From: Sphaerolaimus hirsutus
Taxonomy: Eukaryota; Nematoda; Chromadorea; Monhysterida; Sphaerolaimidae
Reading direction: 5' to 3'
DNA: 64,000 nt
NCBI GenBank assembly: GCA_964036195.1
Contig: OZ038458.1
Coordinates: forward strand, 9,065,832 to 9,129,831
Shown one piece after another: positions 23,334 through 35,477 of the stretch; position 1 is the stretch's first letter; each line of letters opens with the position of its first letter. Below the pieces are notes generated by a model that saw nothing but the letters and a program-made list of their open reading frames with translations, was not told the DNA's origin and did not search any database. Made by a program: the position numbers and the translations under genes.

Positions 23334-23774
23334 GTTGAATTTGCTTATTGTTGTCGATTTGTATTATTTATGAAAAACTGTTTAAAAACATGCAAGCGTT
23401 TTTGTAGAAACCATTGTAATTGCTATCCTGATTGCCTCGAGTAGTGTGTTACTGATTTTGGTTCATGGATGTTGCCGACATGATTGTTTCTTCTTGATCT
23501 GCAGTGGTGTACTAGTATTTAAATGTCTAATTTAAATACTTTATCACCACAAGCTGGCGGATTTGGGGACTGTTTACGTTGTCGTGTGACGTGACCTGGC
23601 ACATTGAAACGAAGTTAAAATCAATTCAATGGTCACCCATGTTAACTTTAATTCAAGTTGCTAAAAGTTCGAGCTATTCAAAGAAGGCTTGCCTAAGCTA
23701 TTATAGGAAAGCACTTATCACAGCGGGTTGTCTCATTTACAAACGCATGTCAGGTAAACATGCGGAGATAAACA

Positions 23775-24340
23775 TAGGGTTCAAACGGGATCCCGATCCC
23801 GATCCCGGATCCCGTGAAATTCCGGGATTTAGCAGTCCCGATCCCGATCCCGAAACCCCAATCCCGATCCCGAAATCCAAAAATACCAATCCCGATCCCG
23901 ATCCCGAAAACTTTCAAATCCCGATCCCGAGAATCTCCCAAGTCCGGGATCCCGATCCCGGAAAAAATAGTGGAAATTATGAAAAGTGAAAAAATGACAT
24001 TTTTGCGTGCAAAAATGTGAACGCAGACCCCCAGCGTCCATTTTATGTCACTTTTCTGGCTTCCAACAGTGTTTTGAGACCTTTATAAACAACTGTGAAT
24101 GCCAGAACAGTGACGAAAATCGCTATCCCTAGACCCCAATCCCGATCCCGAAAAAATGCCAATCCCGATCCCGATCCCGTGACCCCAATCCCGGCCAATC
24201 CCGATCCCGATCCCGATCCCGAAATCTCAAAATACCAATCCCGATCCCGATCCCGAAACCCCAATCCCGATCCCGATCCCGAAATCTCAAAAAGTGAATC
24301 CCGATCCCAATCCCGAAAAGTCAATCCCGTTTGAACCCTA
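23775..24340. mobile_element. hAT-like element filled with CCCGAT repeats
   Basis: TAGGGTTCAAACGGGAT / ATCCCGTTTGAACCCTA ends with perfect GATAAACA duplication at 23767-23774 and 24341-24348. Structure matches 11508-12056, including the same unique centre. Confidence 0.88.
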
Positions 24341-24348
24341 GATAAACA

Positions 24349-25429
24349 TCCATATAGTGTAAGTGTTCACATAAAATTTCATCGGTAAAATTGAATCTTC
24401 TCAGGTTTCGAATCGAATCGATAAGCGAAGATGCCTTATAGATCCATAATATTTTTAGAAGCTCAAGGCAGCTTATCGCTCTTATACAACTTCGGTCCCT
24501 GTTTTCTTAGATGATAGAGTTCTAGCCTCCCCAAAACTCAGACATATTTATATCTTACCTAGTAAGGTTTGTCAAAACATAAATAAATATGTTTAAAATG
24601 GCAGATTTAAATAAAAAGTTGTTCTTTATAATTTAACTTTTTATTTTCAAAATTACCTTGCAGGGGTATACCTAGATAAGGTTCAAGCTACGTATTTCGT
24701 TAATAGAATGGTATACCTAGTATTTATAACCATGAGGTAGAATTGTTTTGGCTCTTTAAAAAAACAGAACTTGTTAAAAAGGGTGGTGCCCTTATATTAG
24801 ATGAAATACAGTGTACCCATTCATTAATTGATAGCCAGTTTACTGTCATGACTTGTGGCCAGTTGATCACTGTAAAGCAACATGGGGGTGGGCTATTTTC
24901 ACTTTGAATCCTGCCTCTGTCACTTGTTGAGTAGAGTGCAGATTTGTTAGAATTACTGAACTTTTTTAAAAGTATACGTAAATGTAAGTATTTTTTTACT
25001 GATACTCATGCGTAAATGTCAGTAAAATATTTTTTCCCTGGGAAAATGTAAAAGATACTACTTTTTACATGTCAGAGTGTCAGTTTCACAGTGTAAAGCA
25101 TAACAGGTATATATCGTTTTTTAGTGATTTTTTTAGTATTTTTTTAGAAAATGATATGATTTCTTTAAAAAAATAAATGGGAAAAAATGAAAATGACCAC
25201 CATGGCCTTTCTGCGTCCGAAACAACTGCATGTTTGAACTTTTTCTCTACCTAGAGGATCTATACTACATTTTTTTGCCAAAATGTGCTTAAAAATTAGT
25301 TATGAACCCAGTAAGCTTGGCAAATAAGCGGTGCCCAATGCGAAGACAGATTTGGACGGCGCCATTCTAATCTAAAACACTGAATTCGTTTAATTTTTTT
25401 CGGATTGACGTGAATACCGCATTAGAACC
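24349..25429. other. Intergenic sequence before the GST-like gene
   Basis: No gene seen. About 24955-25100 is a degraded (TACGTAAATG)n element related to 25632-26100. The last bases before the ATG at 25430 are presumed promoter/5' UTR, with no recognisable motif. Confidence 0.4.
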
Positions 25430-28400
25430 ATGTCGTTCAACATCCGCCAGTTGGCAGCGTTTTCCAGTGAGGCCATGCCTTACTACAAGGTGAGAAAAAT
25501 TTCTGTGGCTATGTCGTCCTTCGCAAGATTTTCAATGTTATGTGGGTGTTAACCCATTGCGCGCTTTTCTGTGAAGCCGGTTGAGATTTGCATTCTGGTG
25601 GAAGTCCCAGACCTAGCCACGTAAAATCAGTTGTTAAAAGTACTGAACTTTTTTCAAAGTAAACGTAAACGTAAAGGGTATTTTTTTTGTACTCACCCCT
25701 TGAGTACAGAAAACGTAAAGTAATTTTTTTTACTTTTACTGATGAGTGAACGTACTTTACCCCCGCAGAAAACGTAAACGTGAGTACTTTCGAGAAATGT
25801 CGCCAAATTTTCCAAGAAATGTCGCTTAAAATCAGTCATTTTGATAACTTTTTGCATATTTTACGCAATTTTTGACTATTTTTTTCTATACCCATTTTCG
25901 ACTAGTTTCCCGTATTTTTATCTCATTTTCTCCCTTTTTTCCCCTTCTATGTCTTTAAAAACCTTTATAAAAGATGATCTAAAATACGTTTTCTGTACTC
26001 AAGTTCTTTCAAAAAGTATACATAAAAGCGAGTACCAGAACTTTTTTTGGAGGAAACGTATACGTATTTTTCGAGTAAAAGTAAATACGTTTTAACAACT
26101 ATGCGTAAAATCTCATGCAAAGTGCGTTTGCCATTTTCCAAGGCATTTTACATGACTTTGGACACTGCTTGACATTTTACATGCCTTTTTACAGGGTCTG
26201 AGATTGACACCTGAAGTTACACACTGCTCGATCCGTTTTGGCAAATATCAATTCGTTTGGTGGCTGACTACTCTGTAGGGTTGGGAATTTCAAAATTTTC
26301 GGTTCCGGTTCTCGGTTCCAAAAAATTTCGGTCCGGGTATCGGTTCTCGGTTCCTGAAAATTTTCGGTTGCGGTTCTCGGTTCGGTTCTTAAACTCGGTT
26401 CCGGTTCGGTTCTTTCGGTTCTAAAATGATCAAAATTTCGGTTCCGGGTAATAAAATAACCGGGTATCGGGTTATTACATTGGTTGGATATTTCATACTA
26501 CAGGAGCATATCACAGCTTATTATTTCATGGTAGAATGCAGAAATCAGAGTTGTTATAATAATATTGGTATTTAAAAAAGTGTAAAAGCAAACATACGTT
26601 TTCTGTACTCGCGTACTTTCAAAAAGTACACGAGTAAATGAGTACTGGTAGGAAATGTAAATGTATTTATGTAGTACAAGAGTGAGTACGCGTATTTATT
26701 TTGAGTACAAACATAAATAACTTTTGCCAGCTACGGTTAAAACTGCCACAAAACCAATGAAAACTACTACCAGTGATAATGTGTATACTGCAGCAACATT
26801 ACACCTTACAATGAAATCTACCATATACCATCTGAATAAACGAACATGATGGCGTCGTAAAATTGATTACATCAAAATAGACATAGGTACAGCGTTGAAA
26901 TTTCAGAATTTGATAGTTATAGTAATTGTGTGTAATGTCCTAAAAGAAATTAAGAAAATAATTATTATTTAATAAGTTATTTATTTTATGTCAAAATTTA
27001 CACATTCTACATCAACATTTCACGTCAAACATTTTACGTCACCAAAAAATTTTGACGTTAAATGAATAACTACTTTAATAATGATTATTTGATAAATTTT
27101 TTTGGGACATTACACACAATTACTAGAACTATCTAATTCTGAAATTTCAATGCTGTACCTTTGTCTATTTTGATGTAATCAATTTTACGACGTCATCATT
27201 TCACGTCAAACGCTGCTGAGCTGTAATTCCGGCTTAATGTCGCTGTAGTATATGTGAAATTACACGCTCCCGCGCAATCATTTTGCAAACAGATGAATTT
27301 TGCAATTCTGTATACGCACCAATATGTTCAGCTGCTGTTTAAAGGCTAAGATGTAGGTGTTGAAAAAACGCTGTTTAAAAACTTTCCTAGAACTTTTAAA
27401 GATTCCTAGAAAATTTCGGTTCTTTCGGGTATTTACTTCGGTTCCGGGTATAAGTGCCAGTTCTCGGTTCCGGTTCGGTACTCAAGCTCGGTTCCGGTTC
27501 TCGGTTCTCGGTTCCAAAATAGTGCTGGGTTTTCGGTTCGGTTCGGTTCCCCAACCCTACTACTCTGTAGTATAAATACCACTCGCGCAGTTCTACGCAA
27601 ATTACCTACCTTTCTTCCCTCGTCCACCCCCCTCCCCCGCCAGCTGCACGTGTCGACCCTGTGCGAGATGGGCGGCGACGCGGACGCCATCCGCCTGATG
27701 TGCGCCGTGGCCCGTTTCCCCTTCGGCGAGTGCACCGTGTCCCCCGAGGAGTGGGTCACCATGCGCAGGGGGTTGCCCGCCGCCGCCCACGCCCTGCCCC
27801 TGGTCACCGTGGATGGGAAGCCCCTGGCTAGGGCGCTACCCATCTGCAGATACGTGTCCGGCATCATGGGACTTTGCGGTGACGGTTGGTTTCTGGTGTG
27901 GCGTATAGTTGTTCAAAAGTATTTACTTTTACTCGATAAATACATATACTCGAGTACAGAGTGAATACGTTTACGGTTTACTCATCAGTAAATGTAAAAA
28001 AAAATTACTTTACGTTTTCTGGACTGTGGCAGATTGGTGCTGTTGTCACAAAGGTCGGGTGCTGGAATGCTGTCACAGGGATGGATTGCGCCATGGCGCT
28101 GGCGGCACTTAAAGGTACCAAAGGGCGCTGCGCCATGGCGCCCTTTTCCTGTGGCCCTGGCACCCCGTTTCCGAATGGCGCCATCGAGTTCCTGGCTCTT
28201 GGCGCCCTCTTTTCTGGCACTTTTGTATCACTGGCGTCAATGACATCTGTAGTGGTGCAAAAGCCCTTGAAAAAGCGATAAGACATTGACGCTGTTTGAG
28301 CATACATACAGCATCCGATGACAATTGACGATATTGCAACACAAAAAGCATGCCAATTGCGTCAGATGTGTGACGCCAATTATTACCGTAAAATGGCGCC

Positions 28401-31400
28401 AGTACCTTCGGTGCAATTTGAAGAGAGATAGATTCCCGATAAAAAATGAATCTAGGAAAACGTTGTAAAGGGAAGTAAAGCTGGTCAAATCAGTTTTGCC
28501 GTGGCTTCCAGATGGGCTGGACATGGTCGCGTGCGACAGCATGGCGCGCCTGGCGCACACGGCCGACCAGCACTGGCAGCGCTACCAGGCCGAGCAGACT
28601 GATAAGGTCATTTTCTATCCGTTGCACCATCCAGTTGCAGCCACACGCGCACTCAGAGCAATTTACATGGCATTTGCAGACGCACCGCGCCGAACGCTGG
28701 CAAGAGTTGCAGCGGCTGCATCTGCTGCCCTTCCTGGCCATGTTGGAGACGGCGCTCGAGCGAAAACAGACGGGCTTCCTTATCACCGCCGCTGTTAGTG
28801 GGTGTTGAAATTGTGGAGATTGAATTGGTAGAATAGTGATAGGAAAGCATGCTTTACAGGATGCCTTTTTGACATGAATAGGTAGGTAAATTTTTGAAGA
28901 AAAAATTGAAAAATTATGCACCGAACTTAGCAATACCGAAAGCTATGTAATGAGACGAGAAAAATACAGAAAATTTGAATTTTTTCAATGTGTATTTTAG
29001 GGTTGGAAAAAAACACGTTTTTTTTTAACTCGATGTTTTTTAATAAAAAACGCTTTTTTTAAAAGCTCCCAGATATGACCTTGTGTCAACATTAGTGATG
29101 GAATGGCGCCATGGCGCTGGCGCCCTTTAATGGCGCCAAAGGGCGCCAGCGCCATGGCGCCATTGGCGCTTGGCGCCCTTTTCTCTGCCGCCATCTGGCG
29201 CCTGGCGCCATTATTTAGAATGGCGCCATGGCGCTCTTGGCGCTTGGCGCCATTTTCGCTGGCGCCAATTTGGCGCCTGGCGCCATTGTTTTGAATGGCG
29301 CCAGAAATGGCGCCAAAATTACGCTAATAAATGTGACCAAATAGGACATTTTTGGACATTTCATCGTAGATCGTTACACAAAGCAGACAATGTAGCGTAT
29401 TAAGGGTTGGAAAAAAACGTTTTTTTTAACTTGATGTTTTTTTTAATAAAAAACGCTTTTTTTTAAAAGCTCCCAGATATGACCTTGTGTCAACATTAGT
29501 GATGGAATGGCGCCATGGCGCTGGCGCCCTTTAATGGCGCCAAAGGGCGCCAGCGCCATGGCGCCATTGGCGCTTGGCGCCCTTTTCTCTGCCGCCATCT
29601 GGCGCCTGGCGCCATTATTTAGAATGGCGCCATGGCGCTCTTGGCGCTTGGCGCCATTTTCGCTGGCGCCAATTTGGCGCCTGGCGCCATTGTTTTGAAT
29701 GGCGCCAGAAATGGCGCCAAAATTACGCTAATAAATGTGACCAAATAGGACATTTTTGGACATTTCATCGTAGATCGTTACACAAAGCAGACAATGTAGC
29801 GTATTTTCTCGAAATACCCCCAGGTTTTTAGGAGTTGAGTAAAAAATAACCCCCCTCGAAATACCCCCGTTTGGAATAATGCACATCATGTACACAATGT
29901 AAATGATGTATCAATCGATGCCAATATACATCGAAGACACACATAAGACTAGTTTGTGTAGCCATTTACGTTGATGCATCTAAATATATACCCCATTTTG
30001 TCACTTTCATTACCAGTTTTGGGTATGTAAAGCCCCATCTTTACTACGATATGTCTCGAAAATTTCTGGGGAAATAATACAACCACACCTCGAATAAATC
30101 CCACCCCCTCGAACTGCGACATAACTTTGCACTCTGAAAAATAACCTCCCTATGGGTATTTCGAGGAAATACGGTATAGCTACGATGTAAAGTGGCAGCC
30201 ATTAAAACATCATGTTCATTGCAAACATGATGCATTTACCTTATTACAGATAGGGAAGGGGTGTCGAGTGGGGGTTATATTCCACAGTACGCTCAGACCT
30301 ATTTGTATTTCGAAGGGGGGTCAATTCAAGGAGTATTTGGAGGAAATACGGTAGCATATTGCTTCTCTAAAAACTCTTCTGTTATGATATACGTGCTCAA
30401 ATAGTGACTTTTATCGTTGGCGCCCGGCGCCATTTTTTCAGATGGCGCCGTGGCGCCATTGGCGCTTGGCGCCATTTTCTCTGGCGCCCTTTGGCGCCCG
30501 GTGCCATTATTTTGAATGGCGCCATTGGCGCCTGGCGCCATTTTTCCTGGCGCTTTTCCATCACTAGTCAACATATATAGGTATATCAGACAGTGGCAAT
30601 ACTCTGTGATGTTATATATGACCATAAAATGTCTGTGGAGCCATGGGATAGCATTATAAGTGGTGATTTGTGTCAAAAATATCCATTTTTCGTCGACAAA
30701 TAGTTTGTATATCGCCTTATAGTCAAATGTTGAGTGACTTCACGTAAAGTTTGGCATGGAATAGTGATCAAACAAGGTTATAAAAGGAGGTTGTTACTTT
30801 GGGAGTTGAGTTACACACTGTGGAGGTACATGGAAGCACATTACCTCAATATTATATAAATACTACAGCAACATATTACGGCTTAATAACCCATGGTAGC
30901 AGATAGAAATGGATACTTTGATACTAAAAATGCCACAAAACCAATGAAAACAACCACCAATGTCAATTTGTGTGAGAAATTGCGCGCTTGCGCGCGAAAT
31001 TTTTGCAAAATACCTAGTGCTTAGTACTAAAAATTTCGGCTGATTTTTTTTTAAAAACAAACATTTCGGACGTCATGTTTTAAAAAAACAATGTTTTAAA
31101 AAAATACATCGGCCAACCCTAGTGTATTTTAGATTCCACTGCAAGGTGTTGCTATACTCTGCGGACAGCACACTTAGTATGGAAACCAACCATAATTTAA
31201 TGAATAAAATGTTGTGTTTAATTTTTTACATTAATTATTCCATAGTATAAACGAAATACCGTATTTCCTCGAAATACCCCCCCCCTCGTTTGAACCCCCC
31301 CCCCCCTCTCGAGACCACTATGAAACAGTCACCCCCCTTGAAATACCCCCCCCCCAGATTGAGTGTAAAGAGAACGTACATGACAAATACTGCAGTATGC

Positions 31401-34400
31401 AGTTTGTGTTCTGCGTAGTGCAGAACACAGGTTAAAACAATGTGCCTACACACACTAGTTTTCACCGTGACTTCGTGTGAAAACTGAAATTTTTTCAAAT
31501 GCAAATTAAAAATCACGGTTGAATGATTTGATTTGATTTAAATTTGAGTTTAAATAAATGATAGTTAAACTTTGAAAATTTGAAAACTAAAACACATATA
31601 GCATACAAAAAGAGTAGGCTGGATCTCGCCATGTCGCCATTTCAGTTTTCACATTTGTCACGGTGAAAACTAGTGTGTGTAGGGCCAATGTCGTAATCAC
31701 GTTAGAACAGTGTTTATACCATCTACGTACTACTATTAGTCTACAGGAGTCTATACATGTCAGTTATTGATGCATTTTTCTACCCCAGTGTACATGACAA
31801 ACGACGATTTTGTACTAGGATTTGAAAAAATTTCTGGCGAAAAAATACCCCCCCTCGTTTAACCCCCCACCCCCCTCGGGACCACTATGAAACAATCACC
31901 CCCGGGGGGTATTTCGAGGAAATACGGTAGGTGGGTATTATGATGGAAAAAACTGTATAATTTTGGTCCATTATTCAGATGGGTTATGGTAGGTTTTCAT
32001 ACTAAGTGTGATGTCCGCCGAGTATATCAGTAGTAGTGATGGAATGGCGCCATGGCGCTGGCGCCCTTTAATGGCGCCAAATGGCGCCAGCGCCATGGCG
32101 CCATTGGCGCTTGGCGCCCTTTTCTGTGGCGCCATCTGGCGCCTGGCGCCATTATTTTGAATGGCGCCATGGCGGCCTTGGCGCTTGGCGCCATTTTCGC
32201 TAGCGCCAATTTGGCGCCCGGCGCCATTGTTTTGTATGGCGCCAGAAATGGCGCCAGGATGTCATGATGAGAGATTATTTTTTTACATATTAAGTGCTGA
32301 ATGATCTCATTTAGGTGGTATTTAACACATATACATTCTATTTTTTTGCTAGCATTGCAAGTTTGGGTTCATTTTTATTGTTTTATACCACAAAATGCAA
32401 ATTTTTATACCACAAAATGCAAATCTTACCTAAATATCATAAATGACTTCCCGTATTTTCTCAAAATACCCTCAGTGTATTTACTATGTCACCACCAATA
32501 TTTTAGGCGGTAAATTTCATGGGGAGTGTTTAATATTTCACCAGAAATTTTGTGAAACACCACACAATTTACTCAAGACAGAAAATACAACAAAGCGTAG
32601 ATGTCGGGTCTACCTACTTTGTTACGGGGTTATTATTTCCCTAGTTCGTTCAGACCATGGGGTAATTCGAGCAAATACGGTAGTTCCATTACGATGGGAC
32701 GGGTCGGTCTACATTAACGATGGCAAACCCTCCGAAAAAAGTATTAAAATTTTTTAAGTGTTTTTTCCAGAGGTGAAATAAAAGTTCGAAAATTCTGAAA
32801 AAATTCGAAAATGTTTTCGACTTTCGAATCTTTCTTGGCATCGTTAGTCTACATAGGTTACTTTAAAAGTGTTCTTTACGCACTTATGCATCTCTGTTAT
32901 GTTGAATTGTACTACGTCTGAAATGACCCCCTCGAATTCATAAGCCCATTGAATTCACTCCCATCAAAATTTGCTAACGAAAAAATTATGCTCCTGGGAG
33001 TATTTCCAGGAAATCCATGATAAGATGAGTTTTTGTGACTGTTCACCATCATAAATATAAACGATGTAACACTTGTTCTTCTATAAATGCTTCTGCGATG
33101 GTATTAATGCTGAAATAGCGAATTTTATCGTTGGCGCCATTTTGGCGTCTGGCGCCATTGTTTCTGGCGCCCTTTGGCGCCCGGCGCCAATTTTTTGAAT
33201 GGCGCCATGGCGCCATTGGCGCTTGGCGCCATTTTTCCTGGCGCTTTTCCATCACTAATCAGTAGGTAAAATAACGTATTTATCTCTTATATTTTCCCGC
33301 CACCTCAGCTCACGTGGGCGGACGTGTTCGCGTGCGCCGTGCTGCGCGCCTGGCTGAGCGACTTCCCCACGCTGTTCAGCTCCAGGCCCATGCTCATGTC
33401 GTACCTGGTGCCAAATTTGATTAGCCCGACATTTAGTTCTTTCTGGCGACCGGACTCGTTGTGTTTGAAATTACGATGCCCGATTCAACGGCACCATGTA
33501 AAACCCTCCAGTTTACGGTCGTCATTTCGAAAACTGATAGATCAGCTTTGAACGCATTTGAGCTAGGTTCTGCAGATTGGCTCACAGTACCGGGTATCGT
33601 AAAATGTCAGTTATTCTAAAGCGGAGATTACAGCTCAGCGTGATTTTGCCATAAAATGATGTCGTAAAATAAATTACATGTGTGGATCATGACAGGTCTA
33701 CAATTTTTTATGGAAGATACCTATATGAATCAATACCTTCATCGGGTTCAATACTGAGTGTTATCAGCGAATCAGTTAGAGCGAATTGAAAAATTCAATT
33801 TTTATCATTTTATGTCATCATTTTACGTCAGGGAACTAATTTTACATTTTATGTCAATGGACGCATGCAATCATTGACGTGAAATATATCATTAGTTCCC
33901 TGAAGTAAAATGATGACATAAAATGAAAATTTTTCTAATTTTTCAATTCGTTCTAGCTGTGGCTGACAACACTCAGTATTGGACACAATAAGGTATTGAT
34001 TCATATACCGTATTTCTTCTAATAGAACGGCATACCTCCAATAGAATGGCACCTCCAATAGAAAGGCAGGTTTTAGCACTTTTTTGCACTCACGAAATAA
34101 ATAGAATGGCAGCCTCCAATAGAACGGCAGGTAGAAACTACGTTTGAAGAGTGCCAGAACACACAAATATCAGAAAAATGGGTGGTGAGAACATCCAAAG
34201 TGTTCAGAACTATGATTTACGGTTATTTTCACATTTGGTTTTGTTTGAATTGATGCTCTGATAGTAAAATGTTGTTCATTTTTCATTAAAAACACTATGT
34301 TTAAATGAAAAAGTCTGAAAAATATTGGTGAAAAAAAATAGAATGGTAGCCTCCAATAGAACGGCACCTCTAATAGAACAGCAGGTAAAAAAGTTGACGA

Positions 34401-35198
34401 AAAAAATAGAACGGCGCTCTTCTATTAGAAGAAATACGGTATGTATTATCCATAAAAAATTGTAGACCTGGTGCCAGTTCCGCGAAATGAGAAGTGAAAT
34501 GGCAAAGGCGAAGTGAAATGGCAAGTGAATTGGCAAGTGAAATGGCGAAAGCGACGAGAAATAACTTTTTATTTTTTTCTTCGCCTTTGCCAATTCACTT
34601 GCCGTTTAACTTCGCCTTTGCCATTTCACTTCTCACGTCTCATTTTGCGGAACTGGCCCCAGTAGCATCATCCACACTCATGTAATTAATTTTACTACGT
34701 AATTTTACATCGTCATTTTACGTCAAATTCACGCTGAGCTGTAATCTCAGCTTAACAATGGATCCAGTCGCCCGAAAGAAACGGCTCCGGCTAACCAAAT
34801 TCCGCACCTGGCCAGGTAAAATTTCCAAGACATTGCAAAAAACATCACATAAAATCCGCGCCCAATTTCAAAGACTCGACGCGACTTCTGGCGCCATAAA
34901 GTCGTTCTACGAGACTCCGGAACGGCGCCGGCGGCTGCGGCCGCACACGGGCGCCAAATCGCTGCGAGCCGACGACGCCATCAGGTGCCACTCCCAGACC
35001 CCGTAAATATCAAGTGTCAAGTCATATGTAAAATGCCCTGTAAAATGGCAAACGTACGTTTGCCATTTTAAATGATTTTTGACAATTTGCATATTTGACA
35101 ATTGACATTTTACAGGGTCTGGGAGTGCTTCCAGCACGTTTAGTGATAGTGATAAGGAGGAGGAAGGCGAAGGGGACGAGGAAGAATTTTGGGCGTAA
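25430..35198 (+). CDS. Sigma/HPGDS-type glutathione S-transferase homologue, probably non-catalytic
   Basis: Seven exons: 25430-25489, 27644-27878, 28512-28606, 28680-28793, 33309-33407, 34830-34984 and 35135-35198 (TAA), phase-consistent, 273 residues; sigma GSTs are near 200. The thioredoxin-fold half has YYKLHV, AIRLMCAVAR, PLVTVDGKPLARALPICRYV; the helical half has TWADV (the N-cap of the GST hydrophobic core) and AIKSFYETPERRRR, matching the C-terminal helix of sigma GSTs. Two active-site positions are altered: the catalytic Tyr that follows K-L-x is Val, and the GSH-binding Gln-Ser after the VDG turn is Arg-Ala. There is also a three-residue insertion after the first strand. The family detoxifies or isomerises via glutathione; this member may be a structural or regulatory pseudo-enzyme. 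The last 20 residues are an acidic tail (SDSDKEEEGEGDEEEFWA). ATTAAA near 35303 could be the poly(A) signal. Confidence 0.82.
25598..26210. mobile_element. Introner-family element in GST-like intron 1, interrupted by another insertion
   Basis: CTG|GTGGAAGTCCCAGACC at the left, GGGTCTGAGATTGACAC|CTG at the right, with matching CTG duplications. The core is occupied by a (GTAAACGTAAA)-type element from about 25632 to 26100, which has TTGTTAAAAGTACTGAAC and its complement at its ends. Confidence 0.7.
26276..27559. mobile_element. hAT-like element filled with CGGTTC repeats, in GST-like intron 1
   Basis: TAGGGTTGGG...CCCAACCCTA ends with a perfect CTACTCTG duplication at 26268-26275 and 27560-27567. 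Both arms are built of TTCCGGTTCTCGG words. The middle (about 26580-27240) holds fragments of a GTAAA element and an ACGTCAAAC foldback. The right end lies 85 bp before the exon 2 acceptor. Confidence 0.88.
28066..28225. repeat. GGCGCC-rich repeat, degraded copy
   Basis: Clustered GCGCCATGGCGC and TGGCGCC words in the intron before GST-like exon 3. Complete relatives with AGTGATGGAA / TTCCATCACTA ends are near 29094, 30417, 32035 and 33130. Confidence 0.6.
29001..29805. repeat. Two-copy tandem duplication, 404-bp period
   Basis: The segment from GGTTGGAAAAAAAC to GACAATGTAGCGTATT occurs twice in a row (GAATGGCGCC at 29101 and 29505). The copies differ almost only in T-run length, so the duplication is recent. 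Each contains a complete GGCGCC element. Confidence 0.9.
29801..30356. mobile_element. CCGTATTTCCTCGAA-family element nested in the hAT-like element
   Basis: CGTATTTTCTCGAAATACCCCC at the left, GGAGGAAATACGGTAG at the right. The centre matches other copies (CATGATGTATT words). Confidence 0.7.
30414..30568. repeat. GGCGCC palindromic element
   Basis: Repeated TTGGCGCC/GGCGCCATT words end in GGCGCTTTTCCATCACTA. The opposite terminus is not clear; the same repeat is complete at 32035-32258. Confidence 0.65.
31259..31930. mobile_element. CCGTATTTCCTCGAA-family element with an inserted ACACACTAGTT foldback
   Basis: TACCGTATTTCCTCGAAATAC / GTATTTCGAGGAAATACGGTA. A separate inverted element, 31441-31688, begins TGCCTACACACACTAGTTTTC and ends with its complement, interrupting it. 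Confidence 0.8.
32035..32258. repeat. GGCGCC palindromic element
   Basis: AGTGATGGAATGGCGCC opens a 220-bp stretch in which GGCGCC occurs about every 10-20 bases, closing GGCGCCAGAAATGGCGCC. Near-identical in order to the copies at 29094 and 29498. Confidence 0.75.
32450..32685. mobile_element. CCGTATTTTCTCAAA-family element, diverged
   Basis: CCCGTATTTTCTCAAAATACCC and AATTCGAGCAAATACGGTAG are the ends; C/G runs have been lost. Confidence 0.65.
33130..33258. repeat. GGCGCC palindromic element
   Basis: TTGGCGCCATTTTGGCG... ending GGCGCTTTTCCATCACTAATC. It lies 50 bp upstream of GST-like exon 5. Confidence 0.65.
34012..34442. mobile_element. CCGTATTTCTTCTAATAGAA-family element
   Basis: TACCGTATTTCTTCTAATAGAA at the left is mirrored by TTCTATTAGAAGAAATACGGTA at the right, flanked by TA. 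The sub-terminal word AATAGAA(C/T)GGCA is repeated in both arms, replacing the GAAATACCCC of the main family. Confidence 0.85.
34471..34659. mobile_element. GTGAAATGGCAA foldback element with introner-type ends
   Basis: CTG|GTGCCAGTTCCGC ... GCGGAACTGGCCC|CAG. Arms repeat AAGTGAAATGGC and its complement. Comparing with the related unfilled element at 7390-7925 (GTAGACCCGTAGCAT) shows that the inserted unit runs from GTGCC to the CAG, confirming the boundary. Confidence 0.8.
34985..35134 (+). mobile_element. Introner-type foldback element forming the last GST-like intron
   Basis: ATCAG|GTGCCACTCCCAGACC opens and GGTCTGGGAGTGCTTC|CAG|CACG closes this 150-bp intron. The CAG is duplicated. Splicing gives A-I-S-T and runs into the acidic tail. 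Arms pair through TGTAAAATGGCAAACGTACG type sequence. Confidence 0.88.
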
Positions 35199-35477
35199 TC
35201 GGCCAGTTTTTGAAGCGATTTCTGGCTTGTCAAGACATAAATTCAAAAAGAAAGTGATTTGCAGGCGTGCGCAATTTCGTGAGCTTACTTTGTGTTGGAC
35301 TTATTAAATACGTTCCAGTGTGATTTAGACAGGTATTGTCCGTTCGAAATTTTGTTAGTCCATCATTTTGTTTAGCCAGATTGACTGCATCCTAAATTTT
35401 ACGCTGCCCGATAAAATTTGATTTTTTGAACTTGTCCGGAAGTGATTTAAAATTGGATCGCATCGCGTTACGTATTT

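Larger units (their letters stand above)
28998..31121. mobile_element. hAT-like T/A-run element in GST-like intron 4, heavily nested
   Basis: TAGGGTTGG...CCAACCCTA with perfect GTGTATTT duplication at 28990-28997 and 31122-31129. Within it are two GGCGCC elements, a 404-bp tandem duplication, and a CCGTATTTTCTCGAA element (29801-30356). Homologous to 17538-18673. Confidence 0.88.
33615..34756. mobile_element. ACAGCTCAGCGTG foldback element containing two younger insertions
   Basis: GAGATTACAGCTCAGCGTG at the left and CACGCTGAGCTGTAATCTC at the right. The inner palindrome resembles that of 7390-7925 (GGAACTAA, CATTTTATGTCA). Insertions at 34012-34442 and 34471-34659 interrupt it. It ends 70 bp upstream of GST-like exon 6. 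Confidence 0.75.

Noticed and set aside
29103..29294. Tryptophan-rich frames such as MAPWRWRPL
   Set aside because: They are translations of the GGCGCC element, repeated wherever the element occurs.
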